A stretch of DNA of 64,000 nucleotides from JBIYSM02 sp044759095 (GCF_044759095.2 NZ_JBIYSM020000003.1:1-64000), one strand, 5' to 3'; positions 19,499 to 28,278 are shown, counted from the first letter of the stretch. The notes: a model not told the origin generated them from the letters alone. A program made the numbers and translations.

Positions 19499-20932
19499 AT
19501 GAAGACCTGTTTGCATGAGGATGGTCACTTTATTGAGCTGGGTACTTACCCGGAACCATTGTTACGCCGGTGGTCAAGTAAAAGTCTTCGCTGTGCAGAG
19601 TGTCTTCGGCCCGTTAAATACCGTCATGGAAAGCAAATATCCCCTCATTTCGCACATGTAGTAAAGTGTGCTTACGAATACCACGAACCTGAAACGGAAG
19701 AACATGTTGAAGGGAAAAAGATCATCAAACAGTGGTTGGAACAGGCACTTCCACAAAATCAAACCTACACCGAATACCATATTAAAGAGTTAAATCAACG
19801 TTCTGACGTCATGACTGTTTTCCCTGATGGCACCAGAATTTGTTTCGAGATTCAGTGCTCAGCCATACCGATAGAGGTCTTGCAAAGCAGAATGGAAGGA
19901 TATCGAAATGAAAACATACACCAAATATGGATTGTTGGAAAATCGGTATTTCAAGCTATAATCCCTGCAAGGTTTACATTACGTACATGGATGTATGAAA
20001 TTTCCCGCGCTCAACAGGGGAGGCTATACTTCTTGGACCTTACCAGCAAATCCCTTCTCTCCTTTAATGGGGTTAAGATAAAACAGCCATACAAAACGAT
20101 TTTCACATGTGAATGGGCAAAAAGTACGCCGCTGGTGAAAGTTACAACGTCATCAGAAGGCGAATTGCTGCTTGGAGAAAGTATTACTTTACACTCAACG
20201 AAGACATTAGCCAATCAGGATGATAAAGCAATTGAAATCATTTCTGTTGCGACAGGTCATATCATCAACGACATGAAAAACTTTACATCTCCATCCACAT
20301 ATCTAAAACTTCTCAAAAGACGCCAACAGGAATTCGACAAACATCCTATTAAGCACTTTGTAGTATCACGATTAGGAGAAGAAAAATACTTGGATTCACC
20401 TCTGTTTAACCAATCAATTACAGGGGATCACGCTTTTTTACTTGACCATCGGTTGTGGCAAAGCCATTTGTTTAGTACAGAAATCCTAAATGCTTATGCA
20501 CGAAAAGCGAAGTTCAGTATGGGTCAAATCAAACCGACAATTTTTATAAAATACCTGATAACAAAGGATAATCGCTTTCCTGACCGTCCCTTTATGAACA
20601 TTGTAAACAGATATGTAAATTGGTACTTACTCAAGGCAAAAAGAATGCAACCGATGGATTTTTCTGAAGTATTAACCATACATGAGGTTATTTATGAGTA
20701 TTTAAGCAGACTCGTTACTTTGGGAATTCTTCGCAATGTCACTCCAAAGCAAGAATCGATTACAACCGGAGGCAGAATGTTTGGACGTTTTGAAATTCTT
20801 TTCGATCGCTTTTGGCCGGTTCAATTCGGGGAAACAGAAGCAGACATCCGCCGTTTTTTTGAGTTACATGTGTTGCGTTATCAAAATGGTAAATGGTTCG
20901 TGAAGAGAAAAAAAGAAACCGGCTCCGTGTAA
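19499..20932 (+). CDS. CoiA-like competence/nuclease family protein
   Basis: 477 residues. The N-terminus has a putative zinc-binding unit, LRCAECLRPVKYRHGKQ then SPHFAH, and a helix-rich EEHVEGKKIIKQWL segment. It is followed by a restriction-endonuclease-like core with RSDVMTVFPDGTRICFEIQ and the conserved Q/E-C-S. These are landmarks of the CoiA family, needed in competent Gram-positives for processing of incoming DNA. The gene is clearly more AT-rich than its neighbours on both sides and stands alone between terminator-bounded units, consistent with horizontal acquisition. The C-terminal 200 residues, with many aromatic and basic residues, are not recognised. ATG 19499 follows GGAGGG by about 10 bases. 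Confidence 0.8.
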   Translation: MKTCLHEDGHFIELGTYPEPLLRRWSSKSLRCAECLRPVKYRHGKQISPHFAHVVKCAYEYHEPETEEHVEGKKIIKQWLEQALPQNQTYTEYHIKELNQRSDVMTVFPDGTRICFEIQCSAIPIEVLQSRMEGYRNENIHQIWIVGKSVFQAIIPARFTLRTWMYEISRAQQGRLYFLDLTSKSLLSFNGVKIKQPYKTIFTCEWAKSTPLVKVTTSSEGELLLGESITLHSTKTLANQDDKAIEIISVATGHIINDMKNFTSPSTYLKLLKRRQQEFDKHPIKHFVVSRLGEEKYLDSPLFNQSITGDHAFLLDHRLWQSHLFSTEILNAYARKAKFSMGQIKPTIFIKYLITKDNRFPDRPFMNIVNRYVNWYLLKAKRMQPMDFSEVLTIHEVIYEYLSRLVTLGILRNVTPKQESITTGGRMFGRFEILFDRFWPVQFGETEADIRRFFELHVLRYQNGKWFVKRKKETGSV

Positions 20933-21134
20933 GACAGCAAGGGCAGGTTCATTTTGTCCCTGTCATCAAATCACCAGCAGTGACGACTGCTTTTCGGAAT
21001 AATGGGAACAATAGGGGGTACCGGGCGTTGGATCGCGCCCAAGTGGCAGAAAATGGGCGAATAACCGACTGCTTTTCGCCTATCGGATGAATATCCTGAT
21101 TAAGGTAAATCCATAGGCAAAGGAGTCGAAAGGG

Positions 21135-21611
21135 ATGAGCTTTCCGTATTTCCTGCCATACGTTCCGTTGCAACCTGTTTCCATGGGTAGATACGACGAA
21201 CGTTATTACGCGGCAGTGAAACTGATTCTGGAAGGGATCGCCGGTGAGCGAGAAGACGAGCTCTTCTACGACTATTTGATCAGCGTTGCTCCCACTGAAC
21301 AGGAAAAACAAGTGATCACCGGAATTCGCGATGATGAACGCAAGCACCGCCGGCTGTTCCGTCAGTTGTACCAGCAGTTGACCGGTCAACGTCCCCCGGT
21401 GATGGAAGAGGGAGAGCAGTTTGAACGTCCATCCAGCTACCTGGAGGGAATTGAACGCGCCCTGCTGGGCGAACTGAAAGCCTTTGAGAAATACAGAACC
21501 ATTTACAAGTACCTTCCGCAGCAATATCGTGATACGGTCTTTGAAATCATGACCGACGAATTGAAGCACGCCCACCTGTACAACTGGCTTTATGCCAAAA
21601 ACAAAGGGTAA
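21135..21611 (+). CDS. Ferritin-like (rubrerythrin-type) protein, YhjR-like
   Basis: 158 residues. Two helical repeats carry di-iron-type ligands: the first has GEREDELFYDYL and DDERKHRRLF, the second has LGELKAFEKYR and TDELKHAHLYNW. ExxH pairs in both halves fit a ferritin-like diiron four-helix bundle. No rubredoxin domain is present. Role is probably iron or peroxide handling; YhjR-type proteins are often linked to sporulation. ATG 21135 is preceded by GAAAGG. The following gene is Dps, which supports an oxidative/iron role. Confidence 0.82.
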   Translation: MSFPYFLPYVPLQPVSMGRYDERYYAAVKLILEGIAGEREDELFYDYLISVAPTEQEKQVITGIRDDERKHRRLFRQLYQQLTGQRPPVMEEGEQFERPSSYLEGIERALLGELKAFEKYRTIYKYLPQQYRDTVFEIMTDELKHAHLYNWLYAKNKG

Positions 21612-21712
21612 GGACGGGGCTGCCAGTCAGTTCATGCTGGCAGTCCCTCGCTTTCTTGTACAAGCCCAAGTGTTTGTGTAAAATACTGGTAAAACGAAAT
21701 GGAGATGATACC

Positions 21713-22153
21713 GTGAGTGACCAATTGAAGGAAATTGTCAACAAGCAAATCGCCAACTGGAGTGTGCTGTACATCAAACTGCACAACTACCACTGGTTTG
21801 TCAAAGGGCAGCAGTTCTTCACACTGCATACCAAGTTTGAGGAGCTGTACACCGAGGCCGCACTGCATATCGACGAATTGGCGGAGCGCTTGCTTGCCTT
21901 GGACGGAAAGCCGGTAGCGACAATGAGAGGATGTCTCGAACAGGCATCGGTTAAAGAGGCGACAGGATCGGAGACAGCCGAACAAATGGTCCAGTCCATC
22001 GTGGACGACTTCCGTACGATGATCGCCGAATTGAAGGAGGGAATGGCCTTTGCCGGTGAGGTTGATGATGAAACGACAGGGGATATGCTGTTGGCGATCC
22101 ATTCCAGTCTAGAGAAGCACGTTTGGATGCTGAAGTCGTTTTTGGGCAAGTAA
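21713..22153 (+). CDS. dps: Dps/ferritin-like DNA-protection protein
   Basis: 146 residues. The conserved ferroxidase motif is complete: KLHNYHWFVKG, then HTKFEELYTEAALHIDELAERL with the Asp and Glu used at the inter-subunit site, and DGKP. Dps forms dodecamers that oxidise iron with hydrogen peroxide and protect DNA. I start at GTG 21713 with GGAGATGAT upstream; the frame is open from 21656 but without a ribosome site. A shared terminator with trpS follows. Confidence 0.93.
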   Translation: MSDQLKEIVNKQIANWSVLYIKLHNYHWFVKGQQFFTLHTKFEELYTEAALHIDELAERLLALDGKPVATMRGCLEQASVKEATGSETAEQMVQSIVDDFRTMIAELKEGMAFAGEVDDETTGDMLLAIHSSLEKHVWMLKSFLGK

Positions 22154-22180
22154 TTTTGCACAAGCATCTTGGCTAACAAA

Positions 22181-22206
22181 AAAGTACCGGAATCCCGGTA
22201 CTTTTT
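22181..22206. terminator. Bidirectional terminator between dps and trpS
   Basis: AAAGTACCGG (22181-22190) pairs with CCGGTACTTT (22195-22204), with A-run on the left and T-run on the right. Confidence 0.85.
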
Positions 22207-22209
22207 GCA

Positions 22210-23196
22210 TTACAGGCGGGTCATGCCCATCGCCGATTCCACTTTGTGCAGCATCGCATTGGCAGCTCGGTTCGCTTTTTCCGCTCCAGCCGTCAGGATG
22301 TCGTCCAGCTTCTGCGACTGGAACAGGTCGTTGTAGCGCTCCTGTATCGGCTTCAGCGTCTCGATCACCACTTCGGCCAGTTCCGACTTAAACACTCCGT
22401 AGCCTTTGCCGGCATACATTTCTTCGATCTCCTCCAGGGATTTGCCGGAGCAGAGGGAGTAAATGGTCATCAGATTGGAGATGGCCGGCTTTTTCTCTCT
22501 GTCGAAACGAACGGCGTTGTCGGAGTCTGTCTGTGCACGCTTGATTTTCTTTGCAACCGTATCCGCGTCGTCCAGCATGGAGATGTACGATCCCTGGTTC
22601 GGGTCAGACTTGCTCATTTTCTTTGTGCCGTCCTGCAGGGACATGATGCGGGCTCCTACTTCAGCGACACGAATTTCCGGAATCGTGAAGATTTCGCCGT
22701 AACGGTTGTTAAAGCGCTCCGCCAGGTCGCGGGTCAGTTCGATATGCTGCTTCTGATCTTCCCCAACAGGAACGTAGTCGGTTCCGTACAGCAGGATATC
22801 GGCGGCCATCAGGGGCGGATAAGCAAGAAGACCAGCCGGGATCGATTCGCCGCGATCCTTTGATTTGTCCTTGTACTGCGTCATTCGTTCCAGCTCGCCG
22901 ACATATGCCGTGCAGAGCATGATCCAGCCCAGTTTGGCGTGGGCAGGCACCTCTGATTGGATAAACAGCGTCACTTTTTCCGGATCCAGTCCCACTGCCA
23001 GGTAAAGGGCAGCCAGACGGCGCACGTTTTCGCGCAGAGTGGCCGGATCTTGCGGTACAGTGATTGCGTGCTGGTCGACGATGCAGTAGTAGCAGTTATA
23101 CTCGTCCTGCAGGGGGACAAAGTGCTTCATCGCCCCCAGGTAGTTTCCCAGCGTAATGATCCCGCTGGGTTGAATGCCGGAAAAGATCGTTTTCAT
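22210..23196 (-). CDS. trpS: Tryptophanyl-tRNA synthetase
   Basis: 328 residues, the normal bacterial length. Class I signature SGIQPSGIITLGNYLGA (HIGH equivalent) is near the N-terminus and KMSKSDPNQGS is the KMSKS loop. It charges tRNA-Trp in the cytoplasm. The start is the ATG at 23196; the in-frame ATG at 23217 is part of the ribosome site AAAGGAG. Expression is controlled by a T-box leader immediately upstream, so uncharged tRNA-Trp relieves termination. Confidence 0.97.
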   Translation of the reverse strand: MKTIFSGIQPSGIITLGNYLGAMKHFVPLQDEYNCYYCIVDQHAITVPQDPATLRENVRRLAALYLAVGLDPEKVTLFIQSEVPAHAKLGWIMLCTAYVGELERMTQYKDKSKDRGESIPAGLLAYPPLMAADILLYGTDYVPVGEDQKQHIELTRDLAERFNNRYGEIFTIPEIRVAEVGARIMSLQDGTKKMSKSDPNQGSYISMLDDADTVAKKIKRAQTDSDNAVRFDREKKPAISNLMTIYSLCSGKSLEEIEEMYAGKGYGVFKSELAEVVIETLKPIQERYNDLFQSQKLDDILTAGAEKANRAANAMLHKVESAMGMTRL

Positions 23197-23232
23197 GGGA
23201 TGGTGTACTCCTTTCACTTTTTTTCAGAGGGC

Positions 23233-23640
23233 AAAAAGAAAACGGTCCACTCGTCCTGTTTAGGGACGAATGAACCGTGGTGCCACCCTGTTTATTTCAA
23301 CCAAGTTGAAATCACTTTAGCCCGTACCTGTTGATACGGTGTCCCTTGTAACGTACGGACCAACGCCAAAGCCTACTGCCTAAGGAAGTTCGAAAAGTCC
23401 GGGAAACATGGATGGGGCGTTTTTAGCCGGCCTCCGCCCTGTTTGTCCTCCATCCTACTGGCGATACTACGTCGATCAGCTACTTAGCGCAGCCAGATCC
23501 AGGTGCCCGTAGGGTGCTTTTCGAACCCCATTTCAAGCGGGTTCGGTTTGGTGCTCGGAAGCCCATTCAACATCCATTCAACGCTGATTCGCACCACCCA
23601 TCAGCTCTCTGAGGTCTCCTGTGATGTCTACTCTTCTTCC
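23233..23640 (-). promoter_or_regulatory. T-box leader (tRNA-Trp) with terminator, upstream of trpS
   Basis: Read on the minus strand, the stem I distal region AGAGAGCTGATGGGTGGTG then CGAATCAGC is typical of T-boxes (about 23610-23580). The specifier segment TTGAATGGGCTTCCGAGC places UGG, the tryptophan codon, at 23565-23563. The T-box antiterminator sequence AGGGTGGCACCACGG is at 23289-23275. The competing terminator hairpin (CATTCGTCC/GGACGAGTG) occupies about 23276-23243 and is followed by a T-rich run. Specifier, T-box sequence and downstream gene all agree. Confidence 0.95.
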
Positions 23641-23676
23641 TCATTGCAACATGCCATTACCATTTTGTTTGCAAAT

Positions 23677-23705
23677 ATCTTACTTCCAAACAGCAAAGAA
23701 GTCAA
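23677..23705 (-). promoter_or_regulatory. SigA-type promoter of the trpS T-box transcript
   Basis: On the minus strand, TTGACT (23705-23700) and TAAGAT (23682-23677) are separated by 17 bases. Transcription would begin near 23670, just before the T-box stem I. Confidence 0.75.
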
Positions 23706-23793
23706 CTGAGTGAATCCTTCCTGATTCTCTTCAGCCAATCCTTCCCCTTCTAATATTCTCCTATTCCCATAAGTATAATGGTATGATAATAAG

Positions 23794-23832
23794 TAGTCGT
23801 AAATACCTATTTAAAAATAGTCGTATTTACCT
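23794..23832. promoter_or_regulatory. Paired repeat upstream of the hydrolase-SARP regulator
   Basis: TAGTCGTAAATACCT (23794-23808) and TAGTCGTATTTACCT (23818-23832) form a direct repeat with a 24-base period. Because the centre differs by complementary bases, the same segment also contains an inverted repeat: GTAAATAC with GTATTTAC, and CTATTT with AAATAG. It begins about 110 bases before the GTG at 23904. SARP proteins bind direct repeats, so autoregulation is a plausible inference. Confidence 0.5.
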
Positions 23833-23903
23833 GCAAACGGGAACCCGAACCCTGCCAGGTAAGGCAACGCTCTCGCCAGCACAGACACAAGGAGGAAATA
23901 CAG

Positions 23904-25451
23904 GTGTTTATCATGACGAGCGACTCAGCTGACATTCATTACACCGTTTTCTCGCCAGCGGAAGACACCACTGAAACGATTCTGTTCATTCATGGATTGG
24001 GGCTTGATCTTACAACATGGGAACGAATCGTTCCGTATTTTCAATCACGCTATCGAATCATCCTGTACGACCTGCGCGGTCATGGAAAAAGCGGGAACGG
24101 CACGAGGGAACTCAGCTGGGAACTGCTCTGTCAGGATGTGTACCAGCTTGTTACCGATATGAACATCAAGAAACTGCATATGATCGGACATGGGCTCGGG
24201 GGGAATCTCTGTCTTCAATTGGCCCTGCGTTACCCGTCCATGGTGCAAAGTACAGTGTTAATCGGAACGGTCTGTTACTACCCGAAGGGACTCATGCAGA
24301 AGCACATCTCGGCAAGACGGTACTTGGCAAACGAGAACTCTTTTTGGTCTCTGGCCAACGATCTTGTGCAAAAGATCTGCTATCCGCCTGAAACGTGGAA
24401 AAGGGAACTTTTGTTGCAAGCCTATCAAAAAGTGTCACCAGACACCTATTTTTCCTTTCTCGACCTGGCGTCCAGTTTTCTCAACTCCCAGATCATCTCG
24501 TTTATCCAGACGCCCGTGCTGCTGTTGGCAGGACAATACGACGCGACATATCCGCCTAATGTACTGATCTTAGGGGCAAGTTTTCTGCCGCGATCACAGT
24601 TTTTGGTGGTTCCCTCCGCTTCAAACACGATCCAGTTGGATCAGCCGCAGCTCGCTGCGGAATGGATCGAACAGTTTTTCCGTCAGGTGGAACAGAAACC
24701 GGTTCCCGGTTTGGCGGCAAATGATTGGTCAGAGACCCTGAACAGCGAGCTGCAGAGCCAGATCCAGCAAGTGATTTCCCAAGGGTACCAGAGAATGAAC
24801 ACGGTAAGTGAACTGCGTATTGAGCTTCTGCATGCGTTTCGCGTCCTGATTGACGGGGAAGAAGTGCACGGAAGCTGGAACCAGCGGCACGCCAAGGAAC
24901 TGCTCGCCTATCTTGCCATACACAAGGCGGCCAGCCGGGAACAGTTTTGCAAAATGTTCTGGCCGTATCTGCCGATGGAGAAAGCAAGGAACAATCTCCG
25001 GGTCGCTCTCAGTCATTTAAAAAGCCTGCTGTGCCAGAAGACGCAAAGAAGCTGGGAGCAACACCAGTTTCTGCTCGTGGATCGGGAGCTGATCCGCCTG
25101 CAGGGGAGGATTTCCTGCGATCTCGTCGACCTGAAAACAGCGCTTGATCAGGCGGCCGATGAACCGGTGGAACGCGTCAAGCTGACTCTTTGCAAAAAGA
25201 TTTTTGCGGAAATTCCCTACAATCTTCTTCCCGGTTTTGATGGCGAGTGGGTGCTGGACGTCCGTCAGCAATTGAAAGATCGAATCGTTGGTCTGTGCGT
25301 CTGGGCTGCAGAGTATTGTGAACGGCAAAGAAATTTTTCCGAGGGGATTGCCTATCTGAACATCGCTCTTCGTTACGATCCCAACCATGCTCAAATGGAT
25401 GACCGCCTTCTGGAATCGTATCAGAAAAATAAAACGGGGAATATGGCCTAG
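23904..25451 (+). CDS. Degenerate alpha/beta-hydrolase fused to SARP-type DNA-binding and BTAD domains
   Basis: 515 residues, three parts. Residues 10-265 are an alpha/beta-hydrolase fold (FIHGLGLDLTTWERIVPYF, LYDLRGHGKSG). The nucleophile elbow reads GHGLGG, with Gly97 where Ser is expected; the triad Asp is kept (GQYD, 213) but the position expected for His reads SASNTIQLDQP. It should therefore not be an active esterase. Residues 303-395 match the SARP winged helix (WNQRHAKELLAYLAIHKAA, WPYLPMEKARNNLRVALSH). Residues about 405-512 match the bacterial transcriptional activator domain. Inference: a ligand-sensing transcription activator. Start GTG 23904 has AAGGAGG 7-8 bases upstream. It precedes another regulator and a catabolic cluster that may be its targets. 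Confidence 0.85.
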   Translation: MFIMTSDSADIHYTVFSPAEDTTETILFIHGLGLDLTTWERIVPYFQSRYRIILYDLRGHGKSGNGTRELSWELLCQDVYQLVTDMNIKKLHMIGHGLGGNLCLQLALRYPSMVQSTVLIGTVCYYPKGLMQKHISARRYLANENSFWSLANDLVQKICYPPETWKRELLLQAYQKVSPDTYFSFLDLASSFLNSQIISFIQTPVLLLAGQYDATYPPNVLILGASFLPRSQFLVVPSASNTIQLDQPQLAAEWIEQFFRQVEQKPVPGLAANDWSETLNSELQSQIQQVISQGYQRMNTVSELRIELLHAFRVLIDGEEVHGSWNQRHAKELLAYLAIHKAASREQFCKMFWPYLPMEKARNNLRVALSHLKSLLCQKTQRSWEQHQFLLVDRELIRLQGRISCDLVDLKTALDQAADEPVERVKLTLCKKIFAEIPYNLLPGFDGEWVLDVRQQLKDRIVGLCVWAAEYCERQRNFSEGIAYLNIALRYDPNHAQMDDRLLESYQKNKTGNMA

Positions 25452-25564
25452 TTCGCGATCGATCCGGTTGTATTGGAGAAACCCCTCCTCTTTCCCCCTC
25501 CCCCACCAATCTGCTATGTTTAATATACATCAGGCAAAGAACCGTACCGAAAGAGGGACCAGGA

Positions 25565-26863
25565 GTGAAGCTGAAACTAGGAGTACTGGGCGCAGACGAT
25601 TCGCTGCAAGTGATCCAATCCGTTGTCGACGAGTTTACCGAGATCGAGTGCCTGCCGATCGTGTATTGGCGGGAAGAAGAAATATTCGACCTGCTCCAGC
25701 CGTACGCCAACCAGGCGGACATGTGGCTGTTTTCCGGCCAGGTGCCGTACGCAATGGTGAAAGAGTGGGGAGAAATCAAGCAGCCGATGGGGTACGTGCC
25801 GCACATCGGGGCCAGCTTGTACAGAACATTGCTGTACCTCTCCCATGAGGAGAAGCTGAACGTCAACGAACTCAGCTTCGACACCTTTCACCCGGATGAG
25901 TTCAACCGTTTTCTGGAAGAGGCAGGGATCAGCAGCAAACCGGGTTATCTCAAATATTACCAGGGCGCCATCCACGCGTCGGAACTGGCAGCTTACCACG
26001 AGCAGCTGTGGCGATCCGGCCGAACAAAAGGGGCCGTGACCTGCCTGCGCACGGCTCATCTGGAGCTGCAGCGGCTGGGAGTACCCGTCTACCGTGTGCT
26101 GCCGACTCGTACCGGTGTACATTCGGCCATCAGCATGCTGCTGCGCACCTATGAGATGCTTCACTTCAAAGACACACAAATCGCGGCGCAAATGATTGAG
26201 ATTGACTCCTTTAGAGGATTGGACAAGGGGACGTTCTCCACCGACGAGATTCACAACCTGGAGATCAAGACGACAGAAAAGCTGCTGCGCTACGCCAAGC
26301 AGCTGCAAGGCTCGCTCAAAATGGCGGGGCCGGGACGATATGTGATTTTTACCACACGCGGGCAACTGCGGGACGTGACGCGCAACTTTACATCCGTTCC
26401 CGAGATCGAGGAGTTGTACGGGGTCAAAGGAGACATGGTGACGTGCGGGATCGGCATCGGGAAGACGGCGTACGAAGCGGAAATCCACGCCGGTACCGCG
26501 CTGCTGCACGCCAAGGAGTACGGCACCGGAACCTGGATGGCCTTTTTTGACGATAAAACCATCGCCGGACCGTTGGGCAGACAGGAGCAAATCACCTACA
26601 CCAGCGTCTCCGATCAGCTTCAGCACATCAGCGAGCAGACGTCGCTCAGCGTGATGACGCTGAGCAAGCTGGACTCTATCCTGAAAAAGCGTGGCAAACC
26701 GGAGATCAGCGCCCACGAGCTGGCCCAGTACATGCAAATCATGCCGCGCAGCGCCCGCCGGATCTTGATGGAACTGGAATCAAAGGGCATCGCGCAGGTG
26801 GTCGGCGAGGAAAATCCCCACCCGCGGGGCCGTCCGCGAAAAGTGTACCGCATTACATTGTAA
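25565..26863 (+). CDS. Multidomain transcriptional regulator with C-terminal winged helix
   Basis: 432 residues. The first 200 residues look like a periplasmic-binding-type or PrpR-N-like sensory fold (KLGVLGADDSLQVIQS) and contain no signal peptide. The middle part includes CGIGIGKTAYEAEIHAGTAL followed by AKEYGTGTW, which resembles the GGDEF-derived domain of CdaR-type regulators and GTP cyclohydrolase III, but without a GGDEF motif. The last 90 residues carry a helix-turn-helix (ISAHELAQYMQIMPRSARRI) and end in GRPRKVYRI, a wing typical of winged helices. Start GTG 25565 has GAGGGACCAGGA upstream. Its position directly before two amidohydrolases and a symporter suggests that it controls them. 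The precise family is not recognised. Confidence 0.7.
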   Translation: MKLKLGVLGADDSLQVIQSVVDEFTEIECLPIVYWREEEIFDLLQPYANQADMWLFSGQVPYAMVKEWGEIKQPMGYVPHIGASLYRTLLYLSHEEKLNVNELSFDTFHPDEFNRFLEEAGISSKPGYLKYYQGAIHASELAAYHEQLWRSGRTKGAVTCLRTAHLELQRLGVPVYRVLPTRTGVHSAISMLLRTYEMLHFKDTQIAAQMIEIDSFRGLDKGTFSTDEIHNLEIKTTEKLLRYAKQLQGSLKMAGPGRYVIFTTRGQLRDVTRNFTSVPEIEELYGVKGDMVTCGIGIGKTAYEAEIHAGTALLHAKEYGTGTWMAFFDDKTIAGPLGRQEQITYTSVSDQLQHISEQTSLSVMTLSKLDSILKKRGKPEISAHELAQYMQIMPRSARRILMELESKGIAQVVGEENPHPRGRPRKVYRITL

Positions 26864-26872
26864 GACAAGCAG

Positions 26873-26898
26873 AAGCCGGACAACATGTCCGGCTTTTA
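26873..26898 (+). terminator. Terminator after the multidomain regulator
   Basis: AAGCCGGACA (26873-26882) pairs with TGTCCGGCTT (26886-26895) with a 3-base loop, followed by a short T-run. Confidence 0.8.
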
Positions 26899-26953
26899 CC
26901 ATTTTTCACCAATTATTTTTTTAATTTCGCCTTTTCAAAATTTCATGACTATT

Positions 26954-26959
26954 ATACAA
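26954..26959 (+). promoter_or_regulatory. Possible -10 element of the amidohydrolase operon
   Basis: TATACA lies in an AT-rich stretch about 65 bases before the GTG at 27026 and behind the terminator of the previous gene. A good -35 hexamer is not evident, which would fit an activated promoter. Confidence 0.3.
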
Positions 26960-27025
26960 TTATGGACATAACCTTAAATCAACCGTTAATACGATTGAGC
27001 AGAAAAAAGGGAGGTGCCGTAGTTC

Positions 27026-28255
27026 GTGATCAACCAGGAGAGACTGTGGGATCGCCTTATGAAGCTTGCCCATATCGGGAAACAGGAGTCTGGAGGCATT
27101 ACCCGGCTTTCTTTTACGGCAGAAGAGCGCGCGGCAAAAGATTTGGTCAAGTCATTCATGCTGGAGGCAGGATTGACGGTTTGGGAGGACGCGGTTGGCA
27201 ACCTGATCGGGCGCAAAGAGGGACGCAATCCGGATGCGCCGGTCGTACTCGTCGGTTCCCACATTGATTCCGTCTACAACGGCGGCAACTTCGACGGGCC
27301 GCTGGGGGTGTTGGCCGGTGTGGAAGTGCTGCAGACGATGAATGAACAGGGCGTCGTCACGGAGCATCCCATTGAGGTAATCGCGTTTACGGATGAAGAA
27401 GGGGCTCGATTCAGTTACGGCATGATCGGCAGCCGCGGGATTGCCGGACGACTGGAGCGAAGCGAGCTGGAGCACAAGGACAAACAAGGCGTCAGTATCG
27501 CCGAAGCCATGCGGCAAGCCGGTTTGAATCCCGATGAAATCGGCAGTGCGGTACGGCCCCGTGGCAGCGTAAAAGCCTATGTCGAGCTGCACATCGAGCA
27601 GGGCAAGGTGCTGGAAAGCCGCAACCTGTCTGTCGGTGTGGTAAGTGGACTGGCAGGGCCGCTGTGGTTGAAATTCGTACTGGAGGGGGAAGCCGGACAC
27701 GCCGGCACCACGCCGATGAGCCTGCGGCAAGACCCGTTGGCGGCAGCTGCACAGATCATGCTGGCAATCGAGCGGGAATCAGCCAAAACCGGAACCACAG
27801 TGGGAACGGTGGGGCAGATCCAGGTATCTCCCGGCGGCATCAACATCATCCCGGGACGGGTGGAGTTTTCGCTCGATCTGCGCGATGTGAGCGAAGCGGT
27901 GCGGGACGAAGTTGAACAGGCGATCCGCGAACAGGCGGAACGGATCTGCCGGGAGCGCGGCGTTGGCCTCTGTATCGAACTGCTGCAGCGGATCGCTCCC
28001 GTGCCTTGTTCGGAAGAGATCCAGGCTGCGGCCAAACAGGCGTGTGCCGCGCTCGGCTTTGAGCCATTTACCCTGCCGAGCGGTGCGGGTCACGACTGCA
28101 TGCAGCTGGTCGATCTCTGCCCCGTGGGCATGATATTCGCCCGCTCCAAGGACGGCATCAGCCACAACCCGGCCGAGTTCAGTTCCAAGGAAGATTGTGC
28201 GGACAGTGCCAATGTCCTGTACCAGACCGTCCTGCAGTTGGCCGTGCAACTTTAA
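27026..28255 (+). CDS. M20 family Zn hydrolase (N-carbamoyl-amino acid hydrolase / allantoate amidohydrolase type)
   Basis: 409 residues. It has the HyuC/AllC/AmaB signature set: GSHIDSVYNGGNFDGPLG with the metal-binding His and Asp, FTDEEGARF, YVELHIEQG, GEAGHAGTTPM of the dimerisation domain, and SGAGHDCM near the C-terminus. These enzymes hydrolyse N-carbamoyl or ureido groups from amino acids or allantoate. The flanking genes show no other purine-catabolism enzyme, so N-carbamoyl-L-amino acid hydrolysis is favoured. GTG 27026 lies about 12 bases after GGGAGG. First gene of a four-gene unit with a second amidohydrolase and a symporter. Confidence 0.88.
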   Translation: MINQERLWDRLMKLAHIGKQESGGITRLSFTAEERAAKDLVKSFMLEAGLTVWEDAVGNLIGRKEGRNPDAPVVLVGSHIDSVYNGGNFDGPLGVLAGVEVLQTMNEQGVVTEHPIEVIAFTDEEGARFSYGMIGSRGIAGRLERSELEHKDKQGVSIAEAMRQAGLNPDEIGSAVRPRGSVKAYVELHIEQGKVLESRNLSVGVVSGLAGPLWLKFVLEGEAGHAGTTPMSLRQDPLAAAAQIMLAIERESAKTGTTVGTVGQIQVSPGGINIIPGRVEFSLDLRDVSEAVRDEVEQAIREQAERICRERGVGLCIELLQRIAPVPCSEEIQAAAKQACAALGFEPFTLPSGAGHDCMQLVDLCPVGMIFARSKDGISHNPAEFSSKEDCADSANVLYQTVLQLAVQL

Positions 28256-28278
28256 TCTGATACGAGGAGGAAACAACC

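Noticed and set aside
23820..23903. Riboswitch-like GC-rich leader before the hydrolase-SARP gene
   Set aside because: No conserved riboswitch core could be matched; only the short repeat pair upstream stands out.
25577..26737. Long minus-strand open frame antisense to the multidomain regulator
   Set aside because: It is a shadow frame caused by GC-biased third positions; the plus strand has recognisable domains, ribosome site and terminator.
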